This document shows, one piece after another, positions 16,730 to 24,665 of a stretch of DNA of 64,000 nucleotides. A program made the translations under genes and the position numbers. The notes below the pieces were generated by a model that made no database searches, was not told the origin of the DNA, and saw nothing but the letters and a program-made list of their open reading frames with translations. This stretch comes from Pseudanabaena sp. M53BS1SP1A06MG. GTDB lineage: Bacteria > Cyanobacteriota > Cyanobacteriia > Pseudanabaenales > Pseudanabaenaceae. How positions within the stretch are numbered: the first letter of the stretch is position 1; each line of letters starts with the position of its first letter. The stretch is from NCBI GenBank assembly GCA_020404105.1, contig JADBWH010000083.1, forward strand, positions 1 to 64,000. Direction: 5' to 3'.

Positions 16730-18640
16730 ATGTCAAAGGCTTTCAATAGTTCGCTTTTATGTCTGGCGGTGTTTGTCGCGTTGTCTAGTTTGTCTGATGC
16801 ATCCGCTAAAGCTGCACCTCAGAATTCTAACATTTCACAAAAAGATTCTGCTACCAACTCATCAACAGCAAATTTAGCAAGTATTCCATCAACATTGGCT
16901 CCGAGTTCAATTAGTAATCTAATTGATCGACAAGAAGCAGCCGTCACGCTTGAGCAAAATTTATCATCATCATCTTCCATCACAAATTTAGGAGTTGATA
17001 AACTGGTTGAGCCGACAGAAGTTTCCGCAGTTACTTCTGTTTCTCAATTATCTGATGTGCGACCCACTGACTGGGCTTTTACAGCTCTTCAATCTTTAGT
17101 GGAACGTTATGGATGTATTGCTGGTTATCCAGATAGTACTTTCCGTGGTGGTAAAGCATTAGCCCGCTATGAATTTGCTGCTGGCTTAAATGCTTGTTTG
17201 GATAAAATCAATGAAATTATTGCCACAGGGCTAGCTGATAAGGTATCTAAAGAAGATTTGGCAACTGTTCAGAAATTGCAAGAAGAATATGCTGCCGAGC
17301 TTGCAACCTTACGTGGTCGCGTTGACTCCCTTGACAAGAAGGTTACCACAATTGAATCTCAACAGTTCTCACCTACTACAAAACTTAGTGGGCTTGCTTT
17401 CTTTAATATAACAGGTGCAACTGCTTCTGCTCCTGTCAGGGCGGAGCGTAATTCAACCACTCCCGATAACATCAATGCAGTTCCAACTCGTGGTGTTGGT
17501 GGCGTTCCAAGTACATCATTAAGAAGTAATCCGAATATAACCTTTGGATATTATTTATTCCTGACTCTCACAACTTCTTTTACAGGCAAGGATTCTCTGG
17601 TAACTCAGTTAGTAACTGGTAATGGCAACTCCCCTGCGAATAATTTCGCATCGGCTGGCTATACCAATTCTTGGGGAACTCCGTTTCTTGATCAGACTGG
17701 TGTACCAACAGGAGCAGGGCTTCCAGGTGCAAACAGTTTCAATATCCGTGAATTGTTTTACAGCTTTCCTGTAGCTAGCAATGTTAATTTGGCGATCGGT
17801 CCTCGTATTAACTTCTATCGATTCTTCGATCAAAATAGATTCACCAGTTTCCTAACTGGTGCAACTAGCTTTAACTCCAATGGCAGTACTCTTTCCAATG
17901 CTGTTGATCGCGGTTCAGGTGCGGTTGTAGCTTGGACGATTAGCCCTCAATTTAGATTGACTGCTGCTTATTTAGGAGAAAACACAGAATTTTTGAGTGG
18001 TGGAAACTTTAATACCTCAAGTAATCCCAGAGAAGGGCTTTTCGGAGGTACAAATACACTAACTGCTGAGTTAGTATACTCTCCAAGTCGGGATGCAAAC
18101 ATTAGGTTCTTATATACTCGCTCTAATATTAGGACTAATGCTGCTACTGGATTGCTTGGTGGGGCAACGGCTGAGCCTTTGCCCTATGGTATTGCTGATG
18201 ATGGTCAAGGTGGACCAATTGATAATGCAACCGCAGATACAATTATCCTCAACTTTGATTGGTTGATTTCTAAGAACTTTGGCATATTTGGTCGCTACTC
18301 CTACGGTAGTACAAACATTTCACCTATCAATCCAATCGCTGGTGGAAGTATTAATGTTAATGCTTTCCAATTTGGTTTAGGGTTCCCCGATTTGTTTAAG
18401 GAAGGTGCGTTAGGTGTTCTTTCCTTTGTGGTTCCCTATAGCTACAGTAGTGGACGTAATTTCCTCGTATCTGGTGGTGGTGATGGCGCAACTCAGTACG
18501 ATCTTGAGTTGTCTTACTATTATCCAGTCACAAAAAATATTGCGATCGTCCCTGCGTTTTATGCAATTTTTAACCCCAATAGTTTCTCAACAAACCCAAC
18601 AGTATTCGTTGGTAATCTCCGTACTCAGTTTAGCTTCTAA
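16730..18640 (+). CDS. Iron uptake porin (SLH domain plus carbohydrate-selective-porin-type barrel)
   Basis: The 636-residue outer-membrane protein has a signal peptide (residues 1 to about 28, ending ASAKA). A low-complexity Ser-rich linker follows, then one SLH domain (about 103-160, with SDVRPTDWAFTALQSLVERYG and YPDSTFRGGKALARYEFAAGL), a short coiled coil (170-210) and a beta-barrel of about 420 residues ending in the aromatic FVGNLRTQFSF. This is the layout of the cyanobacterial iron uptake porins. The SLH part anchors the protein to peptidoglycan and the barrel passes inorganic iron or other small solutes. Only a shadow frame overlaps its start. It is monocistronic and is followed by two stem-loops. 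Confidence 0.93.
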   Translation: MSKAFNSSLLCLAVFVALSSLSDASAKAAPQNSNISQKDSATNSSTANLASIPSTLAPSSISNLIDRQEAAVTLEQNLSSSSSITNLGVDKLVEPTEVSAVTSVSQLSDVRPTDWAFTALQSLVERYGCIAGYPDSTFRGGKALARYEFAAGLNACLDKINEIIATGLADKVSKEDLATVQKLQEEYAAELATLRGRVDSLDKKVTTIESQQFSPTTKLSGLAFFNITGATASAPVRAERNSTTPDNINAVPTRGVGGVPSTSLRSNPNITFGYYLFLTLTTSFTGKDSLVTQLVTGNGNSPANNFASAGYTNSWGTPFLDQTGVPTGAGLPGANSFNIRELFYSFPVASNVNLAIGPRINFYRFFDQNRFTSFLTGATSFNSNGSTLSNAVDRGSGAVVAWTISPQFRLTAAYLGENTEFLSGGNFNTSSNPREGLFGGTNTLTAELVYSPSRDANIRFLYTRSNIRTNAATGLLGGATAEPLPYGIADDGQGGPIDNATADTIILNFDWLISKNFGIFGRYSYGSTNISPINPIAGGSINVNAFQFGLGFPDLFKEGALGVLSFVVPYSYSSGRNFLVSGGGDGATQYDLELSYYYPVTKNIAIVPAFYAIFNPNSFSTNPTVFVGNLRTQFSF

Positions 18641-18678
18641 TTAACGTTAGCTCCAGTTAAACTGACAAATTTCACAAG

Positions 18679-18778
18679 CTCGAAGACCAAAGATTTGCTC
18701 AGTAGCCCTTTGGTCTTCGAGCATTAAAAAAAGGATCGTCAGGGCAATCCATGAATTGCCCTGACGATCCTTTTTTAT
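18679..18778 (+). terminator. Two consecutive stem-loops after the porin gene
   Basis: The first stem-loop pairs GCTCGAAGACCAAAG with CTTTGGTCTTCGAGC (18679-18722). The second, AAAGGATCGTCAGGGCAAT paired with ATTGCCCTGACGATCCTTT and a following run of T (18726-18778), is a long textbook intrinsic terminator. Both lie within 140 bp of the porin stop codon. Confidence 0.85.
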
Positions 18779-18803
18779 GCAATCTCATTTGATCATGTAG
18801 TTT

Positions 18804-18866
18804 GTTTTGAATAACTTTTAGAGGGGGCTTCGATGTTACTCAGCCCTTACTCAGCCCTTGGTGTTA
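18804..18866 (+). repeat. Interspersed repeat TTTTGAATAACTTTTAGAGGG...CTCAGCCC (copy 1)
   Basis: The block TTTTGAATAACTTTTAGAGG followed by a TTCGA..CTCAGCCCTTGGTGT segment is found again on the opposite strand at 49985-50042. Here it lies between the porin terminators and a small gene. It has no reading frame, and its ends are not clear inverted repeats. Confidence 0.65.
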
Positions 18867-18979
18867 GCTAGCTGATCGAAATTGAGTAATTTTGTTATCA
18901 AATGTTAACATATTTTTTGCGTCTTTTACTTTTTGTAGTTTATAGTACAATTGCAAAGATTAAGTTGTGAGCTAAAAAA

Positions 18980-19135
18980 ATGAAAGGTATTCGTGAAAAT
19001 CAAAGACAGCAACGGAATAGCGAGTATCGTGATCGCCAAAGATTTGAAGATGAACTGAAAGGTAATGAACCCCAAGAACACCTCCATCAAAACTATCGTC
19101 ATTGGGCATGGTTACCCGCACCTAAGTCTAAATAA
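18980..19135 (+). CDS. Small charged protein, 51 residues
   Basis: A 51-codon frame encodes a very hydrophilic peptide: MKGIRENQRQQRNSEYRDRQ, a central acidic EDELKGNE part, and the end HWAWLPAPKSK. Basic, Gln-rich and Trp-containing small proteins of this kind are often missed by gene callers. Support comes from its setting. The frame fills the space between an upstream AT-rich promoter-like region and a perfect terminator that begins right at its stop codon. No other gene uses that terminator in this direction. No family is recognised and the function is unknown. Confidence 0.6.
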   Translation: MKGIRENQRQQRNSEYRDRQRFEDELKGNEPQEHLHQNYRHWAWLPAPKSK

Positions 19136-19163
19136 AAAAGGCTCGCTAAGCGAGCCTTTTTTA
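19136..19163. terminator. Bidirectional terminator AAAGGCTCGCTAAGCGAGCCTTT
   Basis: A perfect stem GGCTCGC/GCGAGCC with loop TAA is flanked by A and T runs. It ends the 51-codon gene on the plus strand and the permease gene on the minus strand. The same stem-loop occurs after serA (26388-26421) and, with one change, after the GT9 gene (55366-55409). Confidence 0.9.
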
Positions 19164-19184
19164 TTATGGAATATATATTTAAAT

Positions 19185-19994
19185 TTATCTTGCCCAATAG
19201 ATTACTTTCTTTTCAATGACTACGAATAATGTATATAGCATTACCCCTAAAATAGCCAGAGTAATTAGTGCTGCAAATGCTAATGGTACATTGAAGTCTG
19301 ATGCTGCCTGTACAATTAAGTAACCTAAACCTGCATTAGATGCGATGGACTCGGCAATTACAGCACCGATAAATGAAAAAGAAACGGCGATCTTGAGAGA
19401 AGCAAATACATAGGGCAATGTATGCGGCCATCCAACTTTCTGGAAAATCTCAAAATCTGATGCGCCTAAAGCATATAGTACATCCTTCATTTCTGGCTCA
19501 ATCGTTTCTAAACCTAAAGCCACATTAACCGCAATCGGAAAAAATGCTAGCAGAAAAGCGGTGATAATCGCAGGGATGGCATTTGCCCCAAACCAAACTG
19601 CTAACAATGGTACTAGAGCTGACTTAGGAATAGTATTGAATGCAACTAGAAGTGGATAAAAAGTAAGATAAATCAATCTGGAATAACCTATAAAAAAGCC
19701 TAACACCACACCGATAAAACTCGCAATCAAGAATCCTGCAAAGGTTGTCCAGATTGTTCTTAGGGAATTTTCCGTAAGTTGAGGTGCAAATTTGATATAG
19801 GCATCAAGAATTCTAGTAGGAGCTGGTAAGTTAAAGGGCTTAATTTGAAAAATCCATACTGCTGCTTCCCAAACTATAAACAAGACAACCGTAGCGATCG
19901 CTGGCAAAATGATAGTCGCAGATCTAGTATTTAAAAAAGCTTCAAAATCAAATTTTTTAGGCGATCGTCTTACATTATCTACTGTTCCTTGCAT
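19185..19994 (-). CDS. ABC transporter permease (SsuC/TauC/NMT1-associated type)
   Basis: This is the membrane subunit of an importer, with six predicted helices and the EAA loop region IEPEMKDVLYALGASDFEIFQKVGWPHTLPYVFASLK, which binds the ATPase. The chosen start is ATG 19994, preceded by GAGGA. A longer frame to 20084 exists but would begin inside a palindromic repeat, so it is rejected. The product is 269 residues, normal for BPD_transp_1 permeases of the nitrate/taurine/sulfonate/pyrimidine-precursor group. The gene is the last of a set with the ATPase (20191-21015) and binding protein (21040-22188). The substrate cannot be read from the sequence. Confidence 0.9.
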   Translation of the reverse strand: MQGTVDNVRRSPKKFDFEAFLNTRSATIILPAIATVVLFIVWEAAVWIFQIKPFNLPAPTRILDAYIKFAPQLTENSLRTIWTTFAGFLIASFIGVVLGFFIGYSRLIYLTFYPLLVAFNTIPKSALVPLLAVWFGANAIPAIITAFLLAFFPIAVNVALGLETIEPEMKDVLYALGASDFEIFQKVGWPHTLPYVFASLKIAVSFSFIGAVIAESIASNAGLGYLIVQAASDFNVPLAFAALITLAILGVMLYTLFVVIEKKVIYWAR

Positions 19995-20020
19995 ATTCAA
20001 TCCTCGTCTAATATAAACAA

Positions 20021-20117
20021 TACGAATATTACTTACAAATCGAGTGAATGTGGTTCGGGCAAAGCCCGAACCACATTCACTCAAAACTTCGTAAATTCGT
20101 TAGTATTACATAAGTAC
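20021..20117. repeat. Palindromic element within the ABC operon
   Basis: A perfect 19-bp stem, GAGTGAATGTGGTTCGGGC and its complement, around AAAG (20043-20082) is flanked by TATTACTTA and GTATTACATAAGT ends. TAAATTCGTTAGT shares wording with the MITE at 616-709. It separates the ATPase and permease genes and may reduce expression of the permease. Confidence 0.75.
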
Positions 20118-20190
20118 TAACCAATTTTCATCAATTCTTTTAGAACAGAATATACAAAGTAAAGGTAACCGATGTACATTCTATTCACGT

Positions 20191-21015
20191 TCAATTCTTA
20201 TGAATATGACGACGTAGTTCTGCTGCTAGATGAGCAAATTCATCGCTGAGACACATTTCCAGAGTTCTTGGACGAGGCAAATCAATCTCTAGCTCAAAGG
20301 CAATTTCACTCGGACGCGGACTCATAACATAGACTTTGTCTGATAAGAAGACGGACTCTCGCAAATCATGGGTAATCAATATACCAACACATTTTGCTTG
20401 CATCCACAAATCTTGAAGCATCACCCACATTTCTTCACGAGTAAAGGCATCCAATGCTCCAAAAGGTTCATCTAGCAATAAGATCTCAGGCTGATGAATT
20501 AAAGAACGACAGAGCGAAGCTCTCTGGCGCATTCCTCCAGACAATTGCCAAGGAAATTGTTGCTGAAAATCCTTTAAGCCTACAGCTTGTAGTAGCTTCT
20601 GAGCCATGCCCACATAATGAGCATGATTAACTTTAAAATCGCGCTTATAGGGGTGAACAACTTCCAAGGGCAACAATACATTGTCAATAGTGCGTCGCCA
20701 AGGCAGAAGAACAGGATTTTGGAAGGCAATACCTACATTTTTGAGAGGCTTAATCACAGGTTGACCGTGACAACGTAACTCTCCAATTTTAGTAGGACTC
20801 AAACCTGAAACCATTCGTAAAATCGAAGTCTTACCACATCCGCTAGGACCAACGAATGAAACAAACTCACCTAGATTAATACTGAGAGAAATTTCTTGAA
20901 TAATTCGACGAATCGAATCTCCAAATGGATATTCTAAACCAATCTTATCAAACTCTAGCAAGGGCATAGAATGAGAAATGCTTTCGGTAGAACTAGATGT
21001 TATGGGCTGTACCAT
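20191..21015 (-). CDS. ABC transporter ATP-binding protein (nitrate/sulfonate/pyrimidine-precursor type)
   Basis: The 274-residue ATPase carries Walker A GPSGCGKTS, the Q-loop FQNPVLLPW, the signature LSGGMRQRASLCRSL, Walker [19 protein letters not shown] and the switch region LITHDLRESVFLSD. The GALDAFTR(E/L) stretch and the PRPSEIAFELEIDLPRPR end are typical of the SsuB/TauB/ThiZ group. It pairs with the permease downstream and the NMT1-type binding protein upstream, whose stop is 24 bp before this start, so the two are almost certainly cotranscribed. It acts at the cytoplasmic face of the inner membrane. Confidence 0.93.
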   Translation of the reverse strand: MVQPITSSSTESISHSMPLLEFDKIGLEYPFGDSIRRIIQEISLSINLGEFVSFVGPSGCGKTSILRMVSGLSPTKIGELRCHGQPVIKPLKNVGIAFQNPVLLPWRRTIDNVLLPLEVVHPYKRDFKVNHAHYVGMAQKLLQAVGLKDFQQQFPWQLSGGMRQRASLCRSLIHQPEILLLDEPFGALDAFTREEMWVMLQDLWMQAKCVGILITHDLRESVFLSDKVYVMSPRPSEIAFELEIDLPRPRTLEMCLSDEFAHLAAELRRHIHKN

Positions 21016-21039
21016 TTTGTCGTTGGGTGAGCAGAGAAA

Positions 21040-22188
21040 TTAGAGCAATGGTTTGCGATCGCTAGCAGGAGGAACCAATCTTTTGTCTTTAGGAGGCAAA
21101 AATTTATCAGTAAAAATATCAGCAACTGTTACAGGCTTCAACTTAAATCCTTCAACAGTCTGGTTAACACTCTTTTCTAAGCGCTTCATTTCAGCACCAC
21201 CAAAACCAGCAGCTTCTACTTCTGGGGTAACATACATCCTTTCGATTGCTAGTTTCAAACGAAGCTTTTCAGCTTCACGATCCATCAATTTACTCTGATC
21301 CTTAGCGATAACCAAATCCAAGGCGGCACTAGGATCTTTAATAACATCCTGCATTCCACGGAAGTATCCTCTTAGAAAGGCTTTAATTGCCTCAGGGTTT
21401 TTGTCAGCAAATTCTTTCTTCGCTAAAATACCATTGCCATAGAAATCCAAACCAAATTCATCATAGAAGAAGATTTGAATATCATCCATCGTTTTTCCAC
21501 CCTTAATTAAGGAAGGAACAACAGAGGTATAAAAACCACTCACTGCATCCACTTTACCTTGGAGTAAAAAAGTCTCACGCAGTTTTGGCTCCATTGTTTC
21601 CCAAGTTACCGAATCAGGAGCAATTTTCACTTCTTTGGCAAAAAGAGGAAAGAGTTTGCGAGGACCATCTCCAGCAGGAGCACCTAGTTTTTTACCTACT
21701 AACTCCTCAGGAGTTTTAATACCATTTGCTTTAAAAGTTACAATTGAGAAAGGAGCCTTGTTTTGATAGAAGGCAACGGCGACAATTTTATCATTCGGAT
21801 TTTTGTCGTTAAAATCCATCGCGTTATAGATATCGCTAAACCCTAAATCATACTTTCCAGTACCGAGTTTGCTAATTGTGTCAGCATTTCCAAAACCGCG
21901 CTCATAGCTGACATCTAGACCTTCTTCAGCAAAGTATCCTTTTTCGATCGCTACAATTAGAGGCGCATCAAGACTTTGTGTCAGAAAAGGCAATTGTACT
22001 CGAATAGCTTGCTTAGCTTTTTTGTCAGGAGTAGTAGCTACTTGAGTAGCAGTTGGAGCTGGAGTTTTGTCTCCAGAAACTGTAGTGCTTGTATTACTAG
22101 GAGGAGCAGAATTACACGCTACAAGAATCGCAGTTGAAGCAGCAATAAGTAAGACATTACTTAATTTCTTCTGAAAAATATGACGCAT
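21040..22188 (-). CDS. ABC transporter substrate-binding lipoprotein, NMT1/THI5-like
   Basis: This is the periplasmic binding component of the importer encoded just downstream. The start at 22188 (MRHIFQKKLSNVLL) puts a lipoprotein signal at the N-terminus with lipobox LVAC; the longer frame to 22236 would bury that signal. A Thr/Pro-rich linker follows, then the NMT1 domain with LPFLTQSLDAPLIVAIEKGY and FAEEGLDVSYERGFGNAD, and GTGKYDLGFSD typical of the family. Relatives bind nitrate, taurine, aliphatic sulfonates or thiamine pyrimidine precursors. No TPP riboswitch was seen in the leader, so thiamine salvage is not supported. Confidence 0.9.
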   Translation of the reverse strand: MRHIFQKKLSNVLLIAASTAILVACNSAPPSNTSTTVSGDKTPAPTATQVATTPDKKAKQAIRVQLPFLTQSLDAPLIVAIEKGYFAEEGLDVSYERGFGNADTISKLGTGKYDLGFSDIYNAMDFNDKNPNDKIVAVAFYQNKAPFSIVTFKANGIKTPEELVGKKLGAPAGDGPRKLFPLFAKEVKIAPDSVTWETMEPKLRETFLLQGKVDAVSGFYTSVVPSLIKGGKTMDDIQIFFYDEFGLDFYGNGILAKKEFADKNPEAIKAFLRGYFRGMQDVIKDPSAALDLVIAKDQSKLMDREAEKLRLKLAIERMYVTPEVEAAGFGGAEMKRLEKSVNQTVEGFKLKPVTVADIFTDKFLPPKDKRLVPPASDRKPLL

Positions 22189-22372
22189 TATTTCTCTGTA
22201 AGAATAATTGAAGGTTGTGTATACTGAATACAACAACCTAGTTATTTAAAGTTAGGGAAAAAGAAAATTCTGTATACTTGAATACAATAAAATTTAGGAT
22301 TCTCAAGTGAAAGTCTAATTGGTAAGTTGTCTCGCTGAATCAGAAATCCTTATCGCTTCAACTCGGGGAGTT

Positions 22373-23236
22373 TCAAATATAAGAAGCTACAGGTTCTAGC
22401 AATAATTCCAATAAGACATCATGTAAAAGGTGAGTCTGCTCCAGCATTGCCATATGACCGCAATTAGGAAGTTCCACAACATTCTCTCCATAAGCGTTAA
22501 AAGAATGATGAAAACTCGCAAGATGTCGCACATATTTTGGTTCCATAATAGAATCATCTGCGCCTGCTACAAAATAGACAGGTTGCTTTAATCGAGAAAC
22601 AATTTGAGGCAATTTATGAACTTCTTCTTCACTTGTGGAGTCAAGTAATGTGCCTCTTGCCGCCGCATATTTCGCCGATACAAAATCGATCGCTCTTTGT
22701 TTTCCCCAACAGATATCTAAGGAATTTTGCACACTATCCCTCGCAAATTGAGCATGAACTAAGGGGAGATTCTGTAACCATTGGGGTCGGAGTTTAAGGA
22801 TGATTTTGCCTGCGGTACGAAACTTCTCAAATTCTTCTTTAATATAAATACCTCCACCTGCATTGAGGCAGACGACACCAAGAATCCGATCGCTAAGTAG
22901 ATTGGCTGCCCAAAGTGCGATCGCACCACCGAGGGAATGTCCCACTAGCCAAACTTGATTAATCTCTAAATGATCGAGTAATGCTTCTAAGTCTTTGGCA
23001 TAGCTTACGAGTGAATAGTCATCGCGATCGCCAATTTCCGACTTACCAAACCCGCGCAAATCGTAAGACAGACATTGAAAATTTGACTGTAACTGATTAA
23101 TCAAGGGCTGCCAATAGTTTTGACTCAGCATCCAACCATGCAAAAAAACGATGGGAAAAGATACTTTTGCTCCTGATTGTGGAGAGGTAGTAAGACTATA
23201 GTTGTGTTTTGCTCCTTGAATGATGACACTAGACAT
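22373..23236 (-). CDS. Alpha/beta hydrolase
   Basis: The 287-residue protein has the alpha/beta hydrolase fold: the oxyanion segment FLHGWMLSQNYW, the nucleophile elbow GHSLGGA with S101, an acid-loop candidate in VAGADDSIMEP and a catalytic histidine in NCGHMAML. There is no signal peptide, so it should be cytoplasmic. It lies 185 bp upstream of the ABC binding protein on the same strand, which allows but does not prove a link with the transported compound. Substrate unknown. ATG 23236 is the natural start. Confidence 0.88.
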   Translation of the reverse strand: MSSVIIQGAKHNYSLTTSPQSGAKVSFPIVFLHGWMLSQNYWQPLINQLQSNFQCLSYDLRGFGKSEIGDRDDYSLVSYAKDLEALLDHLEINQVWLVGHSLGGAIALWAANLLSDRILGVVCLNAGGGIYIKEEFEKFRTAGKIILKLRPQWLQNLPLVHAQFARDSVQNSLDICWGKQRAIDFVSAKYAAARGTLLDSTSEEEVHKLPQIVSRLKQPVYFVAGADDSIMEPKYVRHLASFHHSFNAYGENVVELPNCGHMAMLEQTHLLHDVLLELLLEPVASYI

Positions 23237-23400
23237 ATAGATAAAAGCCTATAGTTAGAAACAAAATGCGATCACTAAGGTTATCATAACGTAAGACCGT
23301 AAATGGATGCACTTAACTAAAAAGACTTTATCAGATTTACCAGTCTAGTCTTTTGCTCTCGGCTTGTACAACTAGGTCGTCCTAAACAGCTAAAGCTTTA

Positions 23401-23495
23401 GCAATCCTAAATGGTTTGTGGAAGCGCACCCTGAAGATGTGCGCTTCCACAAACCCCAAAATCTACACAAAATCTACAAATGATTTAGGATTGCC
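23401..23495. repeat. Palindromic element with GCAATCCTAAAT ends
   Basis: GCAATCCTAAAT at the left and ATTTAGGATTGC at the right form terminal inverted repeats. Inside is the stem GGTTTGTGGAAGCGCAC paired with GTGCGCTTCCACAAACC. It is noncoding. It occupies the space between the alpha/beta hydrolase and TSUP genes and reaches the 3' end of the latter. Confidence 0.75.
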
Positions 23496-23499
23496 ATAT

Positions 23500-24276
23500 T
23501 TAAACAGTCCAGCTTTTAATAAAAAAGTAGATGGTTAAAACTGTACCAACACCAATTACAAAATATCTGACTAAAATTGGTGCGATTTTTTGAGCATAGT
23601 AAGCACTTATATATCCGCCGATTGATGCACCGATCGCAGCAATAAATCCTTGTTGCCAGAGAATCACTCCTGAAATTACAAAGGGGATCACTGTGATAGC
23701 GTTAATACAACTAGTCAGCATCACCTTATAAGCATTCATGCGATTAATATTGGTCATCCCCATCAAGGCAAAGGAGGCAAGAAATAAAATTCCCATGCCA
23801 CCGCCAAAAAAACCGCCATATATCGCGACGATTAACTGCAAAAGGGTAACTGAGACCGATCTTAATAATTTGAGATTTGCAAATTGGGACTGTTTGCTCT
23901 CAACCCATTTTGTTAGATTTTTGCTAAAGGCAAAGGCAAGAGTAGCAATTAGTAACAAGTAAGGCAAAATCCGCAAAAAAACAGTCGGTGGAGTTCTTAA
24001 GAGCAAGATTGCACCTACTAATCCCCCGATCGCACCCAAAATACATACTTGAATCAGTGATCGCTTATCTTGAGAAAATTCATGGCGATAGGCTCCTGCA
24101 CTGGCTAATGTCCCTGGTAAAAGGGCGATCGAGTTGGTTGCATTTGCAGGAATGGGAGGGAGTCCTGCAAACATTAATGTAGGAAATAAAATGAAACTTC
24201 CTCCCCCAGCAATTCCATTTAACCCACCAGCTAGCAGAGCTGCCACAAAAATTAGTAAGTACTGCTCAATCATCAT
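23500..24276 (-). CDS. TSUP (TauE/SafE) family membrane permease
   Basis: A hydrophobic protein with about eight helices. The N-terminal AALLAGGLNGIAGGGSFILFP and the internal repeat VAIYGGFFGGGMGILFLASF are the two glycine-rich signatures of the TauE/SafE family of sulfite/sulfonate or organic-anion transporters. The frame opens further upstream (a TTG at 24342), but the extra residues are polar and lack a ribosome site. ATG 24276 gives a 258-residue product of normal length and places the first helix correctly. Given the nearby NMT1-type importer a sulfur compound is possible, but this is an inference. Confidence 0.88.
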   Translation of the reverse strand: MMIEQYLLIFVAALLAGGLNGIAGGGSFILFPTLMFAGLPPIPANATNSIALLPGTLASAGAYRHEFSQDKRSLIQVCILGAIGGLVGAILLLRTPPTVFLRILPYLLLIATLAFAFSKNLTKWVESKQSQFANLKLLRSVSVTLLQLIVAIYGGFFGGGMGILFLASFALMGMTNINRMNAYKVMLTSCINAITVIPFVISGVILWQQGFIAAIGASIGGYISAYYAQKIAPILVRYFVIGVGTVLTIYFFIKSWTV

Positions 24277-24375
24277 TAGTAAAGCTCTGGTTTTGTTAGG
24301 TCTTCTCATTATGAAACCAATTTTGATATTTCCTGTGTCCAAGGAACGGGAAATATCAAAAACAGTTTTTTATAT

Positions 24376-24470
24376 TTAGGACTTACGCAAACCGAACGAA
24401 TTTATTAGGCTTGAGGTAGATGTGGTGCGGGCTTCGCCCGCACCACATCTACCCAATGCGTAAGTCCTAA
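24376..24470. repeat. MITE-like palindrome, TTAGGACTTACGC family (copy 2)
   Basis: Perfect ends TTAGGACTTACGC and GCGTAAGTCCTAA flank an inner hairpin (GTAGATGTGGTGCGGGC paired with GCCCGCACCACATCTAC). It is the inverse of the copy at 616-709. It lies in the 389-bp region between the TSUP start and serA; the rest of that region holds no recognisable gene. Confidence 0.9.
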
Positions 24471-24665
24471 TATTGAGAATAGCTGTGGTTTTATAGATGC
24501 CTTTGTAGATGACTTATTTTGCCCTAAGATTAATGATGTAAGCAATTATTGTGGTCTTAGTGTGTCTAGGTTACGCTAAACCTTGAGTTTATTTTAAGTG
24601 CGTTTAAAGCTTAAAACTTAGTCGCAACCCTTCCGCTATAGGCACTGATACATATTTTAATCGTT

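Noticed and set aside
19994-20084. Extended N-terminus of the ABC permease
   Set aside because: The extra codons derive from a palindromic repeat and no ribosome site precedes them. ATG 19994 with GAGGA fits better.
22189-22372. TPP or cobalamin riboswitch before the NMT1-type binding protein
   Set aside because: No CTGAGA or other conserved core element is visible in either strand. The region is simple AT-rich DNA.
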